Source: Dryocola clanedunensis_A
GTDB taxonomy: Bacteria > Pseudomonadota > Gammaproteobacteria > Enterobacterales > Enterobacteriaceae
DNA length: 64,000 nucleotides
NCBI GenBank assembly: GCA_038405435.1
Contig: JBBYHZ010000012.1
Strand: one strand, 5' to 3'
A program made the translations under genes and the position numbers. Below the pieces are notes generated by a model. It made no database searches, had not been told where the DNA came from, and worked only from the letters and a program-made list of their open reading frames with translations. Every line of letters starts with the position of its first letter. Within the stretch, counting starts at the first letter, position 1. Positions 23,509-32,478 of this stretch are shown here, piece by piece.

Positions 23509-23954
23509 TGAAAAGATATCTAATCAATCATAATTGTATCTATAACGAAGATAAAAACGAGCTTAAAACGGCAGACAACTCATGTATCGTAAAAATGACG
23601 TCGATGCGCTGCCGCTGTCTTAGCTATATTATTTCACACGCTGAAAATGGGATTATAGAAAAAGAGGAGCTGGCTACAGAGCTTTGGGGAAACAGGGGGC
23701 AATTTGTCAGTGATGCTAATCTGACGCAAATTCTTTATTTAATTCGCCGCGATTTAAAATCGCTTGGCATCACCGATCTTTTCGTCACGGTTCCCCGCCA
23801 GGGTATTAAAGTCAACGATAACATCAGTATTGACCCTATCGCCGAAGATAAAAAACCCCTTCTGAATATAACGCGCTGGCAGGTGATGTTTGTTGTCATG
23901 CTGGCCATGACGCTGCTGTCACTGTGCAGCGTCATAGAAATCACCTTATTTTAA
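23508..23954 (+). CDS. Membrane-anchored winged-helix (ToxR/CadC-type) regulator
   Basis: 148 aa. The N-terminal part (about 1-105) has the OmpR/CadC-type DNA-binding fold: LELATELWGNR-like recognition region (ELATELWGN), DANLTQILYLIRRDLKSLG and the wing VTVPRQGIKV. A single TM segment follows at about 122-146, leaving only a few residues outside. This is the topology of small ToxR-like regulators that act from the membrane. The start was placed at ATG 23508, 8 bases after AGG. It precedes the muramidase by 21 bp, so the two are probably one operon. What it senses is unknown. Confidence 0.8.
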   Translation: MKRYLINHNCIYNEDKNELKTADNSCIVKMTSMRCRCLSYIISHAENGIIEKEELATELWGNRGQFVSDANLTQILYLIRRDLKSLGITDLFVTVPRQGIKVNDNISIDPIAEDKKPLLNITRWQVMFVVMLAMTLLSLCSVIEITLF

Positions 23955-23975
23955 TATGTTAATGGAGAATCAAAA

Positions 23976-24518
23976 ATGAATAATCCTGTGATAGACGGCA
24001 TCTTTATGAAAGAAGGCGGCTACGTAAACAATCCGGCAGATAAAGGCGGCGCCACAAACTGGGGTATTACCGAGGCCGTAGCGCGCGCCCACGGTTTCAA
24101 GGGTGATATGCAAGACCTCACCCGTGACGAAGCCTATAGCATTATGGAAGAGGACTACTGGATTAAGACTGGTTTAGATAAGCTGGCGCAGATCTCCATC
24201 CCCGTAGCATTTAAGCTTTGCGATACGGCGGTGAATATTGGCCCCGATTACCCTGGGCGCTGGCTGCAACAGTGGCTTAACTTATTTAATCAGCGGCAAA
24301 AACGCTACCCGGATATCACCGTTGATGGTGTGATGGGCGAGCAAACACGCTCCTCATTGCAGCAGTATTTATCCTGGCGAGGTACGGAAGGGGAAGAGGT
24401 ATTGCTCAAGGCGCTCAACTGTAGCCAGGGAAGCTACTACTTCACCATCACCGAGAAACGTGAGGCAAATGAAGAATTTATTTATGGCTGGATAAAAGAA
24501 AGAATTGCTCTTGATTAA
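23976..24518 (+). CDS. GH108 N-acetylmuramidase (TtsA/secretion-activator type)
   Basis: 180-aa peptidoglycan hydrolase of glycoside hydrolase family 108 with a C-terminal PG_binding_3 region. The catalytic Glu is E13 in KEGGYVNNPADKGGATNWG; DTAVNIGP and ITVDGVMGEQTRSSL are further family blocks. It has no signal peptide, so it needs a holin or similar path to reach the wall. The family includes phage endolysins and Salmonella TtsA, which releases typhoid toxin across peptidoglycan. Directly behind the winged-helix regulator and next to a signal-less chitinase, an export role is more likely than a prophage remnant; no other phage genes are present. Confidence 0.88.
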   Translation: MNNPVIDGIFMKEGGYVNNPADKGGATNWGITEAVARAHGFKGDMQDLTRDEAYSIMEEDYWIKTGLDKLAQISIPVAFKLCDTAVNIGPDYPGRWLQQWLNLFNQRQKRYPDITVDGVMGEQTRSSLQQYLSWRGTEGEEVLLKALNCSQGSYYFTITEKREANEEFIYGWIKERIALD

Positions 24519-24531
24519 TGTCAGGCTCATC

Positions 24532-24566
24532 ATCTAATCGGGATACAGCGTATCCCGTAGATGTTT
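24532..24566 (+). terminator. Terminator after the muramidase gene
   Basis: Perfect 8-bp stem CGGGATAC/GTATCCCG (24539-24546 with 24550-24557), loop AGC, extended by a 5-bp ATCTA/TAGAT outer stem (24532-24536 with 24558-24562) and followed by GTTTTA. It separates the muramidase from the converging holin-like gene. Confidence 0.75.
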
Positions 24567-24568
24567 TA

Positions 24569-24892
24569 TCACACCAGCTTCTCCAGTATTTTCTTAAGCC
24601 GCTCGCCCAGCACGTTGAGAATCGGGACCGCAAACACGCCGCCCAATCCGGCCACCATGATAATCATGTACATGCTCATATGGTTTTCGAAGCCAATGGC
24701 ACTGAGTATGAAACCGGTAAAGCATGAAATAACAATATTCTTTAAACATTGCTCCAGGCTTCGTTTCGTATTCTGCGTTTTAATCAAAAAGCTGACGATG
24801 CCTCCCCAACCACCAATGATAATGACCGTTGACAGCACTTCCAGCTCAAGCAGCATGACCTTAGTGCCTTCCACATTAGAAGAAACGTTCAT
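24569..24892 (-). CDS. Holin-like small membrane protein
   Basis: 107 aa with three hydrophobic segments (about 17-37, 51-68, 72-94) and a short basic C-terminal tail (GERLKKILEKLV), the layout of class I-type phage holins and of the ChiW holin used by Serratia marcescens for chitinase export. ATG 24892 was chosen because GGGGA lies 6 bases upstream; an in-frame TTG at 24904 is less likely. It converges on the muramidase and lies 153 bp downstream of the LysR gene on the same strand. The holin function is inferred from size, topology and neighbours. Confidence 0.72.
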   Translation of the reverse strand: MNVSSNVEGTKVMLLELEVLSTVIIIGGWGGIVSFLIKTQNTKRSLEQCLKNIVISCFTGFILSAIGFENHMSMYMIIMVAGLGGVFAVPILNVLGERLKKILEKLV

Positions 24893-25045
24893 AATATTCC
24901 CCAATCAATTATGCGGACCTGTTCCGCTACGGATAAAATACGCGGCAGAAAATGATTGGGGTAATCAATAACAATCAAAGGTTTCTAATATATAAATCAC
25001 TGAACAAAGCGCGTTCCCTCATGCTGTTGATATCGCTACGATCCC

Positions 25046-25999
25046 TTACTTACGGAAGGAGGAAAGCGTCTGGATCATACTGACGAATTCTTTAATGTAG
25101 CCTCTGCGGGTGCTTTGCCGATACCACGAAGCGTACACTGGCACCGTTTTAAAGGCTAATTCGGGAGGCAGATCAATCAAAGAAATACCGGCGTTATATT
25201 TTGATTGATAATACCTTGCAAGCTTCACCGGCAGGACGGCGATCATTGAAGTGTTCTCAACGGCGCTTACCACCGCCCGCATCGAATCTGAACGATAGCT
25301 AATCTTTCTGACCCCCGAAAACGGAAAATCAGAATGTATAAAATCAACTTCGTCGCTGAAATTAGAAGTAAAAACGTGGGTGTGATACACAGCGTGGGCG
25401 TTGGAGTAAAAATTGTACAGGCTCAGGCAGTTGAGTTCAGCCAGGGGATTTTTTTTGCTGCATATTGCGGTAAATTTCGAATATTTATCAATTTTGATGG
25501 TTTCGATATCAATATCATCCATTGAGGTATTGCTCATAGCCAAATCGATGTCCCCGAGGATAAGAAAATCTTTTATTTTTTCAACCGGGTAAGTTCTTCC
25601 CTGATAGTGGCTGATAATGAATCGTTCAAACGCCTCCATACCGTGCATCTGGGATATATAATATTCCTGGCTGACCTCCCCGCCCATCACCGTTATCTCG
25701 TGAGCGGATTTCTCCTGCACAGGAACGTCCATCGTTGACTGGATACTGGCAATAACGTGGGAAAATATTCGGTGAATCTCTTTCGCTTTGGCAGTAGGCG
25801 TCAGCCCCTGATAGGTCCTGATAAAAAGCTCTTCTTTGTAGATTGCCTGCAGTCGCTGCATGGCAAAGGTTACTGCGGCGGGGGTGATTTTCAGGCGCTG
25901 TGAAGCGCGTTTTGCATTCCCCGCAGAAATTACTGCATCAAAGATTTTGATCAAATTTAAATCAAATTCTTTTAAGTCGTTCCTGTTATTCACCGTCAC
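25046..25999 (-). CDS. LysR-family transcriptional regulator, ChiR-like by context
   Basis: 317 aa with an N-terminal LysR HTH (about 13-70, AKRASQRLKITPAAVTFAMQRL) and a substrate-binding domain. GTG 25999 follows a GAGGTG ribosome site; a second GTG six bases later is possible. Chitinase production and export in Serratia are controlled by the LysR protein ChiR, and this gene closes the chitinase island, so control of the chitinase or of the holin is likely. Its ligand is unknown. Its long AT-rich upstream region (26000-26228) matches the rest of the island, not the backbone. Confidence 0.82.
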   Translation of the reverse strand: MTVNNRNDLKEFDLNLIKIFDAVISAGNAKRASQRLKITPAAVTFAMQRLQAIYKEELFIRTYQGLTPTAKAKEIHRIFSHVIASIQSTMDVPVQEKSAHEITVMGGEVSQEYYISQMHGMEAFERFIISHYQGRTYPVEKIKDFLILGDIDLAMSNTSMDDIDIETIKIDKYSKFTAICSKKNPLAELNCLSLYNFYSNAHAVYHTHVFTSNFSDEVDFIHSDFPFSGVRKISYRSDSMRAVVSAVENTSMIAVLPVKLARYYQSKYNAGISLIDLPPELAFKTVPVYASWYRQSTRRGYIKEFVSMIQTLSSFRK

Positions 26000-26227
26000 T
26001 TCACCTCGATAATGAGAGTAAGTGATAAAAGTAGATATTTATGCCAACAAAAGACAATCATCTTTCAACAAATCAGAATGTTAATGATAAAAGATGAAAT
26101 AATTTTGGCTATCTGGAAAGCCATTTATCTTTTATTTAATGACGTAAGATAAATCTTAAGCCGATAATATTATTAATGTTTTAAGAAGCCATGATGGGGC
26201 GTTGTACAATTTTAAATCGCAGACATA

Positions 26228-26268
26228 AAAAAACCTGAAGCACGTATTAAGCGTGCTTCAGGTTTTGA
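26228..26268 (-). terminator. dnaJ terminator
   Basis: A 15-bp stem AAAACCTGAAGCACG pairing with CGTGCTTCAGGTTTT (26230-26244 with 26252-26266) and a seven-base loop, with a T-run on the minus strand. The remaining 26000-26227 is AT-rich without a gene. Confidence 0.9.
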
Positions 26269-26288
26269 AACGCTGCCGATCCGAAGGA

Positions 26289-27422
26289 TCAGCTCGTTAA
26301 ATCATCAAAGAACTTTTTCACGCCGTCGAAAAAGGTTTTGGAACGCGGGCTGTTTTTCTCACCGCTCGGGCCACCAAAACTCTCGTCCAGATCGCGCAAC
26401 AGCTGTTTCTGCTTTTCATTCAGGCTAACCGGTGTTTCGACAACCACACGGCACAGCAGGTCACCCTGCGCTCCACCGCGTACGGATTTCACACCTTTGC
26501 CACGCATTCTGAACAGCTTACCGGTCTGGGTTTCACCCGGCACTTTCAGCTTCACGCGGCCATCAAGGGTCGGCACTTCAATTTCGCCGCCCAGCGCTGC
26601 CATCGCAAAATTGATCGGCACTTCGCAGTAAAGGTTGTTGCCTTCACGCTCGAAGATTGGGTGCTGCTTAACCTGCACCTGAACGTACAGATCGCCTGCT
26701 GGCGCGCCGTGCTCACCTGCTTCACCTTCACCGGTCAGACGGATTCGATCTCCAGTATCCACGCCAGCCGGGATTTTCACCGACAGGGTTTTGGTTTTCT
26801 CTACGCGGCCATGGCCATGACAGGTGTTGCACGGATCTTTGATAATTGAACCGCGACCCTGACAGTGCGGACAGCTCTGCTGCACGGTAAAGAAGCCCTG
26901 GCGCATCTGCACCTGGCCCGCGCCGTGGCAGGTTGGACAGGTTTGCGGCTTCGAACCGGATTTTGCGCCGCTGCCGTGGCAAACGTCACACTCTTCCAGC
27001 GTCGGGATACGGATCTCTTTGGTTACGCCACGGACGGCTTCTTCCAGAGAAAGGTCCATGTTGTAGCGCAGATCGGCACCGCGTGAAGCACGCTGACGAC
27101 GACCGCCGCCAAAGATATCGCCAAATACGTCACCAAAAATGTCGCTGAAGTCAGCGCCGCCGCCGCCAAAGCCACCGCCGCCACCCATACCGCCCTGCTC
27201 GAACGCGGCGTGACCGTACTGGTCATAAGCGGCACGTTTTTGCTCGTCGGTGAGGATTTCGTAGGCTTCTTTGATCTCTTTAAACTTACCTTCGGCCTCT
27301 TTGTCACCCTGGTTACGGTCCGGGTGGAATTTCATCGCCAGGCGCTTGTAAGCTTTTTTGATTTCACGCTCGTCTGCGGATTTCGCGACGCCTAAAACCT
27401 CGTAATAGTCTTTCTTCGCCAT
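26289..27422 (-). CDS. dnaJ: Chaperone DnaJ
   Basis: 377-aa Hsp40 co-chaperone stimulating DnaK ATPase. J domain with H33-P34-D35, a Gly/Phe-rich linker (GGMGGGGGFGGGG), four CxxCxGxG zinc repeats (CDVCHGSG, CPTCHGAG, CPHCQGRG, CNTCHGHG) and the C-terminal substrate domain. It follows dnaK by 83 bp in the heat-shock operon. Confidence 0.98.
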   Translation of the reverse strand: MAKKDYYEVLGVAKSADEREIKKAYKRLAMKFHPDRNQGDKEAEGKFKEIKEAYEILTDEQKRAAYDQYGHAAFEQGGMGGGGGFGGGGADFSDIFGDVFGDIFGGGRRQRASRGADLRYNMDLSLEEAVRGVTKEIRIPTLEECDVCHGSGAKSGSKPQTCPTCHGAGQVQMRQGFFTVQQSCPHCQGRGSIIKDPCNTCHGHGRVEKTKTLSVKIPAGVDTGDRIRLTGEGEAGEHGAPAGDLYVQVQVKQHPIFEREGNNLYCEVPINFAMAALGGEIEVPTLDGRVKLKVPGETQTGKLFRMRGKGVKSVRGGAQGDLLCRVVVETPVSLNEKQKQLLRDLDESFGGPSGEKNSPRSKTFFDGVKKFFDDLTS

Positions 27423-27505
27423 GTTTTATTCTGCCCCTAACATGCGGACACGGGCGTGGAGAAAACTCCTACGCCCGTGCCAGTTATAAACCGCTCAAAG
27501 GGCGA

Positions 27506-29422
27506 TTATTTTTTGTCTTTAACTTCTTCGAACTCGGCGTCAACCACGTCGTCTTCTTTACCAGCGTTGGTTGCATCAGCCGCGTTCCCCGCCTGCTGCT
27601 CAGCGTGCTGCGCCTGAGCCAGCTCCATCAGCTTCTGGGAAACCTGAGCCAGCTCCTGCATCTTCGCTTCGATGTCTGCTTTGTCTTCGCCTTTCAGAGA
27701 ACCTTCCAGCGCGCTCAGAGCAGCTTCGATCGCAGTTTTGTCGTCAGCCGGCAGCTTGTCGCCTGCTTCTTCAACCTGCTTGCGAGTGCTGTGCACCAGG
27801 TGATCTGCCTGGTTGCGGGTCTGAACCAGCTCTTCGAACTTACGGTCAGCGTCGGCGTTAGCTTCTGCTTCGCGAACCATTTTCTGGATCTCTTCTTCGT
27901 TCAGACCAGAAGAGGCCTTGATGGTGATCTTCTGCTCTTTACCGCTGTTTTTGTCCTTCGCGGAAACGTGCAGGATACCATCAGCATCGATATCGAAGGT
28001 GACTTCGATCTGCGGCATGCCGCGCGGTGCCGGGCTGATCCCATCCAGGTTAAACTGGCCCAGATCTTTGTTATCCGCAGCACGTTTACGTTCACCCTGC
28101 AGCACATGGATGGTTACCGCAGACTGGTTGTCTTCAGCGGTAGAGAACACCTGGCTGTGCTTGGTCGGGATAGTGGTGTTTTTGTTGATAAGCGCAGTCA
28201 TCACGCCGCCCATGGTTTCGATACCCAGAGACAGTGGGGTAACGTCCAGCAGCAGTACGTCTTTCACTTCGCCTGTCAGAACACCGCCCTGAACGGCTGC
28301 GCCAACGGCAACGGCTTCGTCCGGGTTAACGTCTTTACGTGGCTCTTTACCAAAGAACTCAGCAACTTTTTTCTGCACCATTGGCATACGGGTCTGACCG
28401 CCAACCAGCAGCACGTCCTGGATGTCGGATACGGACAGGCCAGCATCCTGCAGCGCAACTTTCAGCGGCTCGATAGAACGGTTCACCAGGTCTTCGACCA
28501 GGGATTCCAGTTTTGCACGAGTCACTTTGATGTTCATGTGTTTAGGACCAGTCGCGTCTGCTGTGATGTACGGCAGGTTCACGTCGGTCTGCTGCGCAGA
28601 AGAGAGTTCGATCTTCGCTTTTTCAGCGGCTTCTTTCAGACGCTGCATCGCCAGCGGATCGTTACGCAGATCGATACCCTGATCTTTCTTGAACTCTTCT
28701 ACCAGGTAGTTGATCAGACGGCTGTCGAAGTCTTCACCACCCAGGTGGGTGTCACCGTTGGTCGCCAGCACTTCAAAGGTCTTCTCACCATCAACTTCGT
28801 CGATTTCGATAATAGAGATATCGAAAGTACCACCACCCAGGTCGTAAACCGCGATAGTGCGGTTGCCAACTTCTTTATCCAGACCGTAGGCCAGCGCCGC
28901 TGCGGTTGGTTCGTTGATGATACGTTTGACTTCCAGACCTGCGATACGACCGGCGTCTTTGGTTGCCTGACGCTGAGCATCGTTGAAGTAAGCAGGTACG
29001 GTGATAACCGCTTCAGTTACCGGTTCACCCAGGTAATCTTCAGCCGTTTTCTTCATTTTCTTCAGCACTTCAGCAGAGATCTGCGGCGGTGCCATTTTCT
29101 GGCCTTTCACGTCAATCCATGCGTCGCCGTTGTCAGCGCCGATGATTTTGTACGGCATGATAGCTTCATCGCGCTGCACTTCTTCGTCCTGGAAACGACG
29201 GCCAATCAGGCGCTTGATCGCGAACAGGGTGTTCTGCGGGTTAGTCACTGCCTGACGCTTAGCCGGCTGACCAACCAGAGTTTCGCCATCCTGGGTATAA
29301 GCAATAATGGAAGGTGTGGTGCGGTCGCCCTCGGCGTTCTCCAGCACACGTGCAGTGGTACCATCCATAACTGCTACACAAGAGTTGGTTGTACCCAGGT
29401 CGATACCAATAATTTTACCCAT
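27506..29422 (-). CDS. dnaK: Chaperone DnaK (Hsp70)
   Basis: 638-aa ATP-dependent chaperone, same length as E. coli. The ATPase domain begins GIDLGTTNSCVAVMDG; the interdomain linker VLLLDVTPLSLGIET leads to the substrate-binding domain; the tail DAEFEEVKDKK is the conserved C-terminal motif. Transcribed with dnaJ from sigma-32 promoters upstream. A 611-codon antisense frame across the gene is a codon-bias shadow. Confidence 0.99.
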   Translation of the reverse strand: MGKIIGIDLGTTNSCVAVMDGTTARVLENAEGDRTTPSIIAYTQDGETLVGQPAKRQAVTNPQNTLFAIKRLIGRRFQDEEVQRDEAIMPYKIIGADNGDAWIDVKGQKMAPPQISAEVLKKMKKTAEDYLGEPVTEAVITVPAYFNDAQRQATKDAGRIAGLEVKRIINEPTAAALAYGLDKEVGNRTIAVYDLGGGTFDISIIEIDEVDGEKTFEVLATNGDTHLGGEDFDSRLINYLVEEFKKDQGIDLRNDPLAMQRLKEAAEKAKIELSSAQQTDVNLPYITADATGPKHMNIKVTRAKLESLVEDLVNRSIEPLKVALQDAGLSVSDIQDVLLVGGQTRMPMVQKKVAEFFGKEPRKDVNPDEAVAVGAAVQGGVLTGEVKDVLLLDVTPLSLGIETMGGVMTALINKNTTIPTKHSQVFSTAEDNQSAVTIHVLQGERKRAADNKDLGQFNLDGISPAPRGMPQIEVTFDIDADGILHVSAKDKNSGKEQKITIKASSGLNEEEIQKMVREAEANADADRKFEELVQTRNQADHLVHSTRKQVEEAGDKLPADDKTAIEAALSALEGSLKGEDKADIEAKMQELAQVSQKLMELAQAQHAEQQAGNAADATNAGKEDDVVDAEFEEVKDKK

Positions 29423-29469
29423 CTAAACGTCTCCACTTAAAATTTGTTCGTCATGTGGTTGTGAACCTG

Positions 29470-29572
29470 TTATGCGGGCAAACAAGAGTGTTTCAACTGC
29501 CCAAACGTGTTTTTTTACAGGTCCGCCAACTGCGGTTGCATACAAGATGGGGTCGGCTGGCTCGCCATCAAG
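29470..29572 (-). promoter_or_regulatory. dnaK sigma-32 heat-shock promoters P1 and P2
   Basis: P1: CTTGAT (29572-29567), 14-bp spacer, CCCCATCT (29552-29545). P2: GTTGAAAC (29497-29490) with CCCGCATAA (29478-29470). Both match the sigma-32 consensus and the E. coli dnaK promoters in sequence and spacing. Confidence 0.88.
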
Positions 29573-29722
29573 GGGCAACGCAAAAAAAATTTTCATCTTC
29601 ACACCTGTTTAGATCATGGACTCCGCCCCTGCACCCCATTATGATGCCGCGCCCCGCTGCCCTTTCACGGCAATCGGGTCATTTATTAATAAACTTATTC
29701 AGACGAATTTTTCAGAGGAACT

Positions 29723-30289
29723 ATGGGCAACACTAAGTTGGCTAATCCAGCTCCCCTGGGCTTAATGGGCTTCGGCATGACCACCATTTTGCTCAACTTG
29801 ACCAACAGCGGGCTATTTGGTTTTGATATCACGATCCTGAGCATGGGGATCTTCTACGGTGGCATCGCGCAAATCTTTGCTGGCCTGCTTGAGTACAAAA
29901 AAGGCAATACCTTTGGCCTGACCGCATTCACCTCTTACGGTGCATTCTGGTTATCTCTGGTTGCTATCTTCCTGATGCCTAAAATGGGCCTTGGCGATGC
30001 GGCGAACGCGCATTTCCTGGGTGCTTATCTGGGCCTGTGGGGCGTATTCACACTGTTCATGTTCTTCGGCACGCTGAAGGGTTCACGCATGCAGCAGTTT
30101 ATTTTCGGCAGCCTGACCGTGCTGTTTGCCCTGCTGTCTATCGGCCACTTTGCCGATAGCGAGAGCATCATCCACGCAGCGGGCTGGGTTGGCCTGGTTT
30201 GTGGCGCAAGCGCCATTTACACCGCGATGGGCGAAGTGATCAACGAGCAGTTTGGCCGCACCGTGCTGCCGCTGGGCGAAAAGCACTGA
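29723..30289 (+). CDS. satP: Succinate-acetate/proton symporter SatP (YaaH)
   Basis: 188-aa, six-TM AceTr-family transporter for acetate and succinate. It starts with the family signature NPAPLGLMGFGMTT and aligns along its length with E. coli SatP (GLLEYKKGNTFGLTAF, NEQFGRTVLP). Preceded by AGAGGAA. It is divergent from dnaK, as in E. coli, and followed by a bidirectional terminator. Confidence 0.97.
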   Translation: MGNTKLANPAPLGLMGFGMTTILLNLTNSGLFGFDITILSMGIFYGGIAQIFAGLLEYKKGNTFGLTAFTSYGAFWLSLVAIFLMPKMGLGDAANAHFLGAYLGLWGVFTLFMFFGTLKGSRMQQFIFGSLTVLFALLSIGHFADSESIIHAAGWVGLVCGASAIYTAMGEVINEQFGRTVLPLGEKH

Positions 30290-30310
30290 TTCCAGCCACC
30301 TGAAAGAAAC

Positions 30311-30342
30311 AAAAATGCGGAGCCTGGCTCCGCATTTTTTTT
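30311..30342. terminator. Bidirectional terminator between satP and the MHS transporter gene
   Basis: Stem AAAAATGCGGAGC/GCTCCGCATTTTT around loop CTG, with A- and T-runs on both sides. Confidence 0.9.
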
Positions 30343-31654
30343 ATGAATGTTGCAGCGGTCTTTCCACCACCCCATCCTCATGATTCAAATCTCTTCGCAG
30401 CCAGATACCTAACGCCAGCCCAACCAGCGCCAGCGCCAGCACGTACCAGGCCGGAGCCATCGGAGAGACGCCCATGAGCATGGTGACGAGGATTGGCGTC
30501 AGCCCGCCAAAAATCGCGTAGGAGACGTTGTAGGAAAATGAGATACCGGTAAAACGGACCTCCGCCGGGAATGCCCGCACCATCACAAACGGCACCGCGC
30601 CGACGACGCCCACGCTCAGGCCGACCAGCCCATATAAGAAGAACAAATATTCCGGATGGCTGGCCGTCAGGTGATAGAACATCCAGCTGCACACCGCCAG
30701 CAGCAGGCTGCCGAAGATAAAGGTTCTGCTGGCACCGATGCGGTCGACAACCAGCCCCGCCACAATGCAGCCTACGCACAGCATAATAGTGGCGATGCTG
30801 TTGGCCTGTAGCGTAAGCGCTGGAGCAATACCCAGCTGTTTTTGCAGCCAGGTCGGCGACATCAGGATCACCACGACAATACCCGCCGACAGCAGCCAGG
30901 TCAGCAGCATTGAAATGACGACGGCTTTTTTATGGTTCATTACCACCGATTTCAACGGCAGCTCTTCCGCAAGCGCCCTGCGTTTTTGCATCTCGATAAA
31001 AATCGGCGTTTCCTGCAGCCAGCGGCGCAGGTACATCGCCACCAGCCCGAAAATCCCCCCCAGCAGGAAAGGAATACGCCAGCCGCCGTTATGAATGGCC
31101 TCCTGCGTCATCGCCGTATTGATAATCGTGGCCACCACCGATCCCAGCAGGATACCAACCGTCAGCCCGGCGGTCAGCGTTCCGCAGGCAATGCCGATGC
31201 GTTTATAAGGCACATGCTCCGCGACGAAAACCCAGGCTCCCGGCACTTCGCCTCCGATGGCGGCACCCTGCAGCACGCGCATAAGAAGAAGCAGGATGGG
31301 GGCAGCAATGCCCAGCGTGGCGTAAGTCGGCAGCAGGCCAATGGCGAGCGTCGGCACCGCCATCAGCAGAATGCTGAGGGTGAACATCTTCTTGCGGCCA
31401 ACCAGATCGCCAAAGTGCGCCATGACGATGCCGCCCAGCGGGCGGGCAAGGTAACCGGCGGCAAAAATGCCGAAGGTCTGCACCTGGCGCAGCCACTCGG
31501 GGATATCTGCGGGAAAGAACAGCGCGCCGACGACGGTGGCAAAAAAGACGAAAATAATAAAATCGTAGAATTCGAGGGCGCCGCCAAGGGCGGCAAGCGT
31601 CAGGGTTTTGTAGTCCTGACGGTTCAGAGGTCTTGTCTGCTGTTGTTTTGACAT
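30341..31654 (-). CDS. MFS transporter, metabolite:H+ symporter (MHS) family
   Basis: 437 aa, 12 TM segments. LGGALEFYDFIIFVFFATVVG in TM1, the ARPLGGIVMAHFGDLVGRKK loop and RVLQGAAIGGEVPG are signatures of the MHS family (ProP, ShiA, KgtP, citrate carriers), so import of a carboxylate or osmolyte with protons is expected. Start 31654 (MSKQQQTRPLNRQDYK) was chosen; the 29-residue upstream extension has no family similarity. It stands between satP and mog, a position empty of this gene in E. coli. Substrate unknown. Confidence 0.85.
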   Translation of the reverse strand: MSKQQQTRPLNRQDYKTLTLAALGGALEFYDFIIFVFFATVVGALFFPADIPEWLRQVQTFGIFAAGYLARPLGGIVMAHFGDLVGRKKMFTLSILLMAVPTLAIGLLPTYATLGIAAPILLLLMRVLQGAAIGGEVPGAWVFVAEHVPYKRIGIACGTLTAGLTVGILLGSVVATIINTAMTQEAIHNGGWRIPFLLGGIFGLVAMYLRRWLQETPIFIEMQKRRALAEELPLKSVVMNHKKAVVISMLLTWLLSAGIVVVILMSPTWLQKQLGIAPALTLQANSIATIMLCVGCIVAGLVVDRIGASRTFIFGSLLLAVCSWMFYHLTASHPEYLFFLYGLVGLSVGVVGAVPFVMVRAFPAEVRFTGISFSYNVSYAIFGGLTPILVTMLMGVSPMAPAWYVLALALVGLALGIWLRRDLNHEDGVVERPLQHS

Positions 31655-31780
31655 AAGAAACCGTGCGTATAAAGGAAGCGTAAGGGTGACTGACCGTTTT
31701 ACTGTAAAGCAAAGCTTACTATAACGGTTAACCCACAACACTCCACAGGCACTGCATCTTATGTCACAAACGGCCTATCT

Positions 31781-32368
31781 TCAGGATTTTGTCTCGCGTC
31801 GCGCGCTCTTGGGGCGAAATGCTGCTACAACCTGGTCATCGGTTTCGATATAAGGACCATCCAGCAGCTGTACACAATACGGTACACTTGCGAAGATCCC
31901 CGCCACCACAACCTTACCGTTTTCGTCTTTCACCCCTTCCAGCGTCTCCTGGATCGACTTGGGTTGGCCCGGCAGGTTGAGGATCAGCGCCTGCTTGCGG
32001 ATGACGCCAACCTGGCGGGAAAGAATCGCCGTTGGCACATAGTGCAGGCTTATCTGGCGCATCTGCTCGCCAAAGCCCGGCATCAGGCGATCGGCAACCG
32101 CAAGGGTCGCGTCCGGCGTCACGTCGCGGCGCGACGGCCCGGTACCGCCGGTGGTCAGCACCAGGTGGCAGGCCATTTCATCCACCAGCTCGCACAGCGT
32201 CTGTTCGATGATCGGCTGCTCGTCGGGAATAAGGCGGGTTTCAATCTGAAACGGGGTGGTAAGGGTGCGCTCCAGCCACTCAACGAGCGACGGAATGCCT
32301 TTGTCCTGATAAACACCGCTGGAGGCGCGGTCGGAGATGGAAACTAAGCCAATGCGTAAGGTATTCAT
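31781..32368 (-). CDS. mog: Molybdopterin adenylyltransferase Mog
   Basis: 195 aa, same as E. coli. Adenylates molybdopterin before MoeA inserts molybdenum. The MoCF-domain motif TTGGTGPSRRDVTPDAT and LPGQPKSIQE are present. It lies 110 bp after talB on the same strand. Confidence 0.97.
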   Translation of the reverse strand: MNTLRIGLVSISDRASSGVYQDKGIPSLVEWLERTLTTPFQIETRLIPDEQPIIEQTLCELVDEMACHLVLTTGGTGPSRRDVTPDATLAVADRLMPGFGEQMRQISLHYVPTAILSRQVGVIRKQALILNLPGQPKSIQETLEGVKDENGKVVVAGIFASVPYCVQLLDGPYIETDDQVVAAFRPKSARRETKS

Positions 32369-32442
32369 ATCGATTCCGGGAATTCAGCAAACTTGAGCGG
32401 AATGATACACGGCAGGGGGATTTGCAGACAGGGTATAACGTT

Positions 32443-32472
32443 AAAAAGCGTGACCGGGATGCCCGGCCACGC
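32443..32472 (-). terminator. talB terminator
   Basis: An 11-position stem with one mismatch (32448-32458 with 32462-32472), loop ATG, then TTTTT on the minus strand, 7 bp after the talB stop. mog therefore probably has its own start or relies on readthrough. Confidence 0.8.
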
Positions 32473-32478
32473 CAATGA

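Noticed and set aside
23976..24892. Prophage remnant (endolysin plus holin)
   Set aside because: No capsid, tail, integrase or attachment sequences nearby, genes are on opposite strands, and the neighbours are chitinase and regulators.
27605..29440. 611-codon open frame antisense to dnaK
   Set aside because: Known codon-bias shadow of hsp70 genes; no family similarity and no ribosome site.
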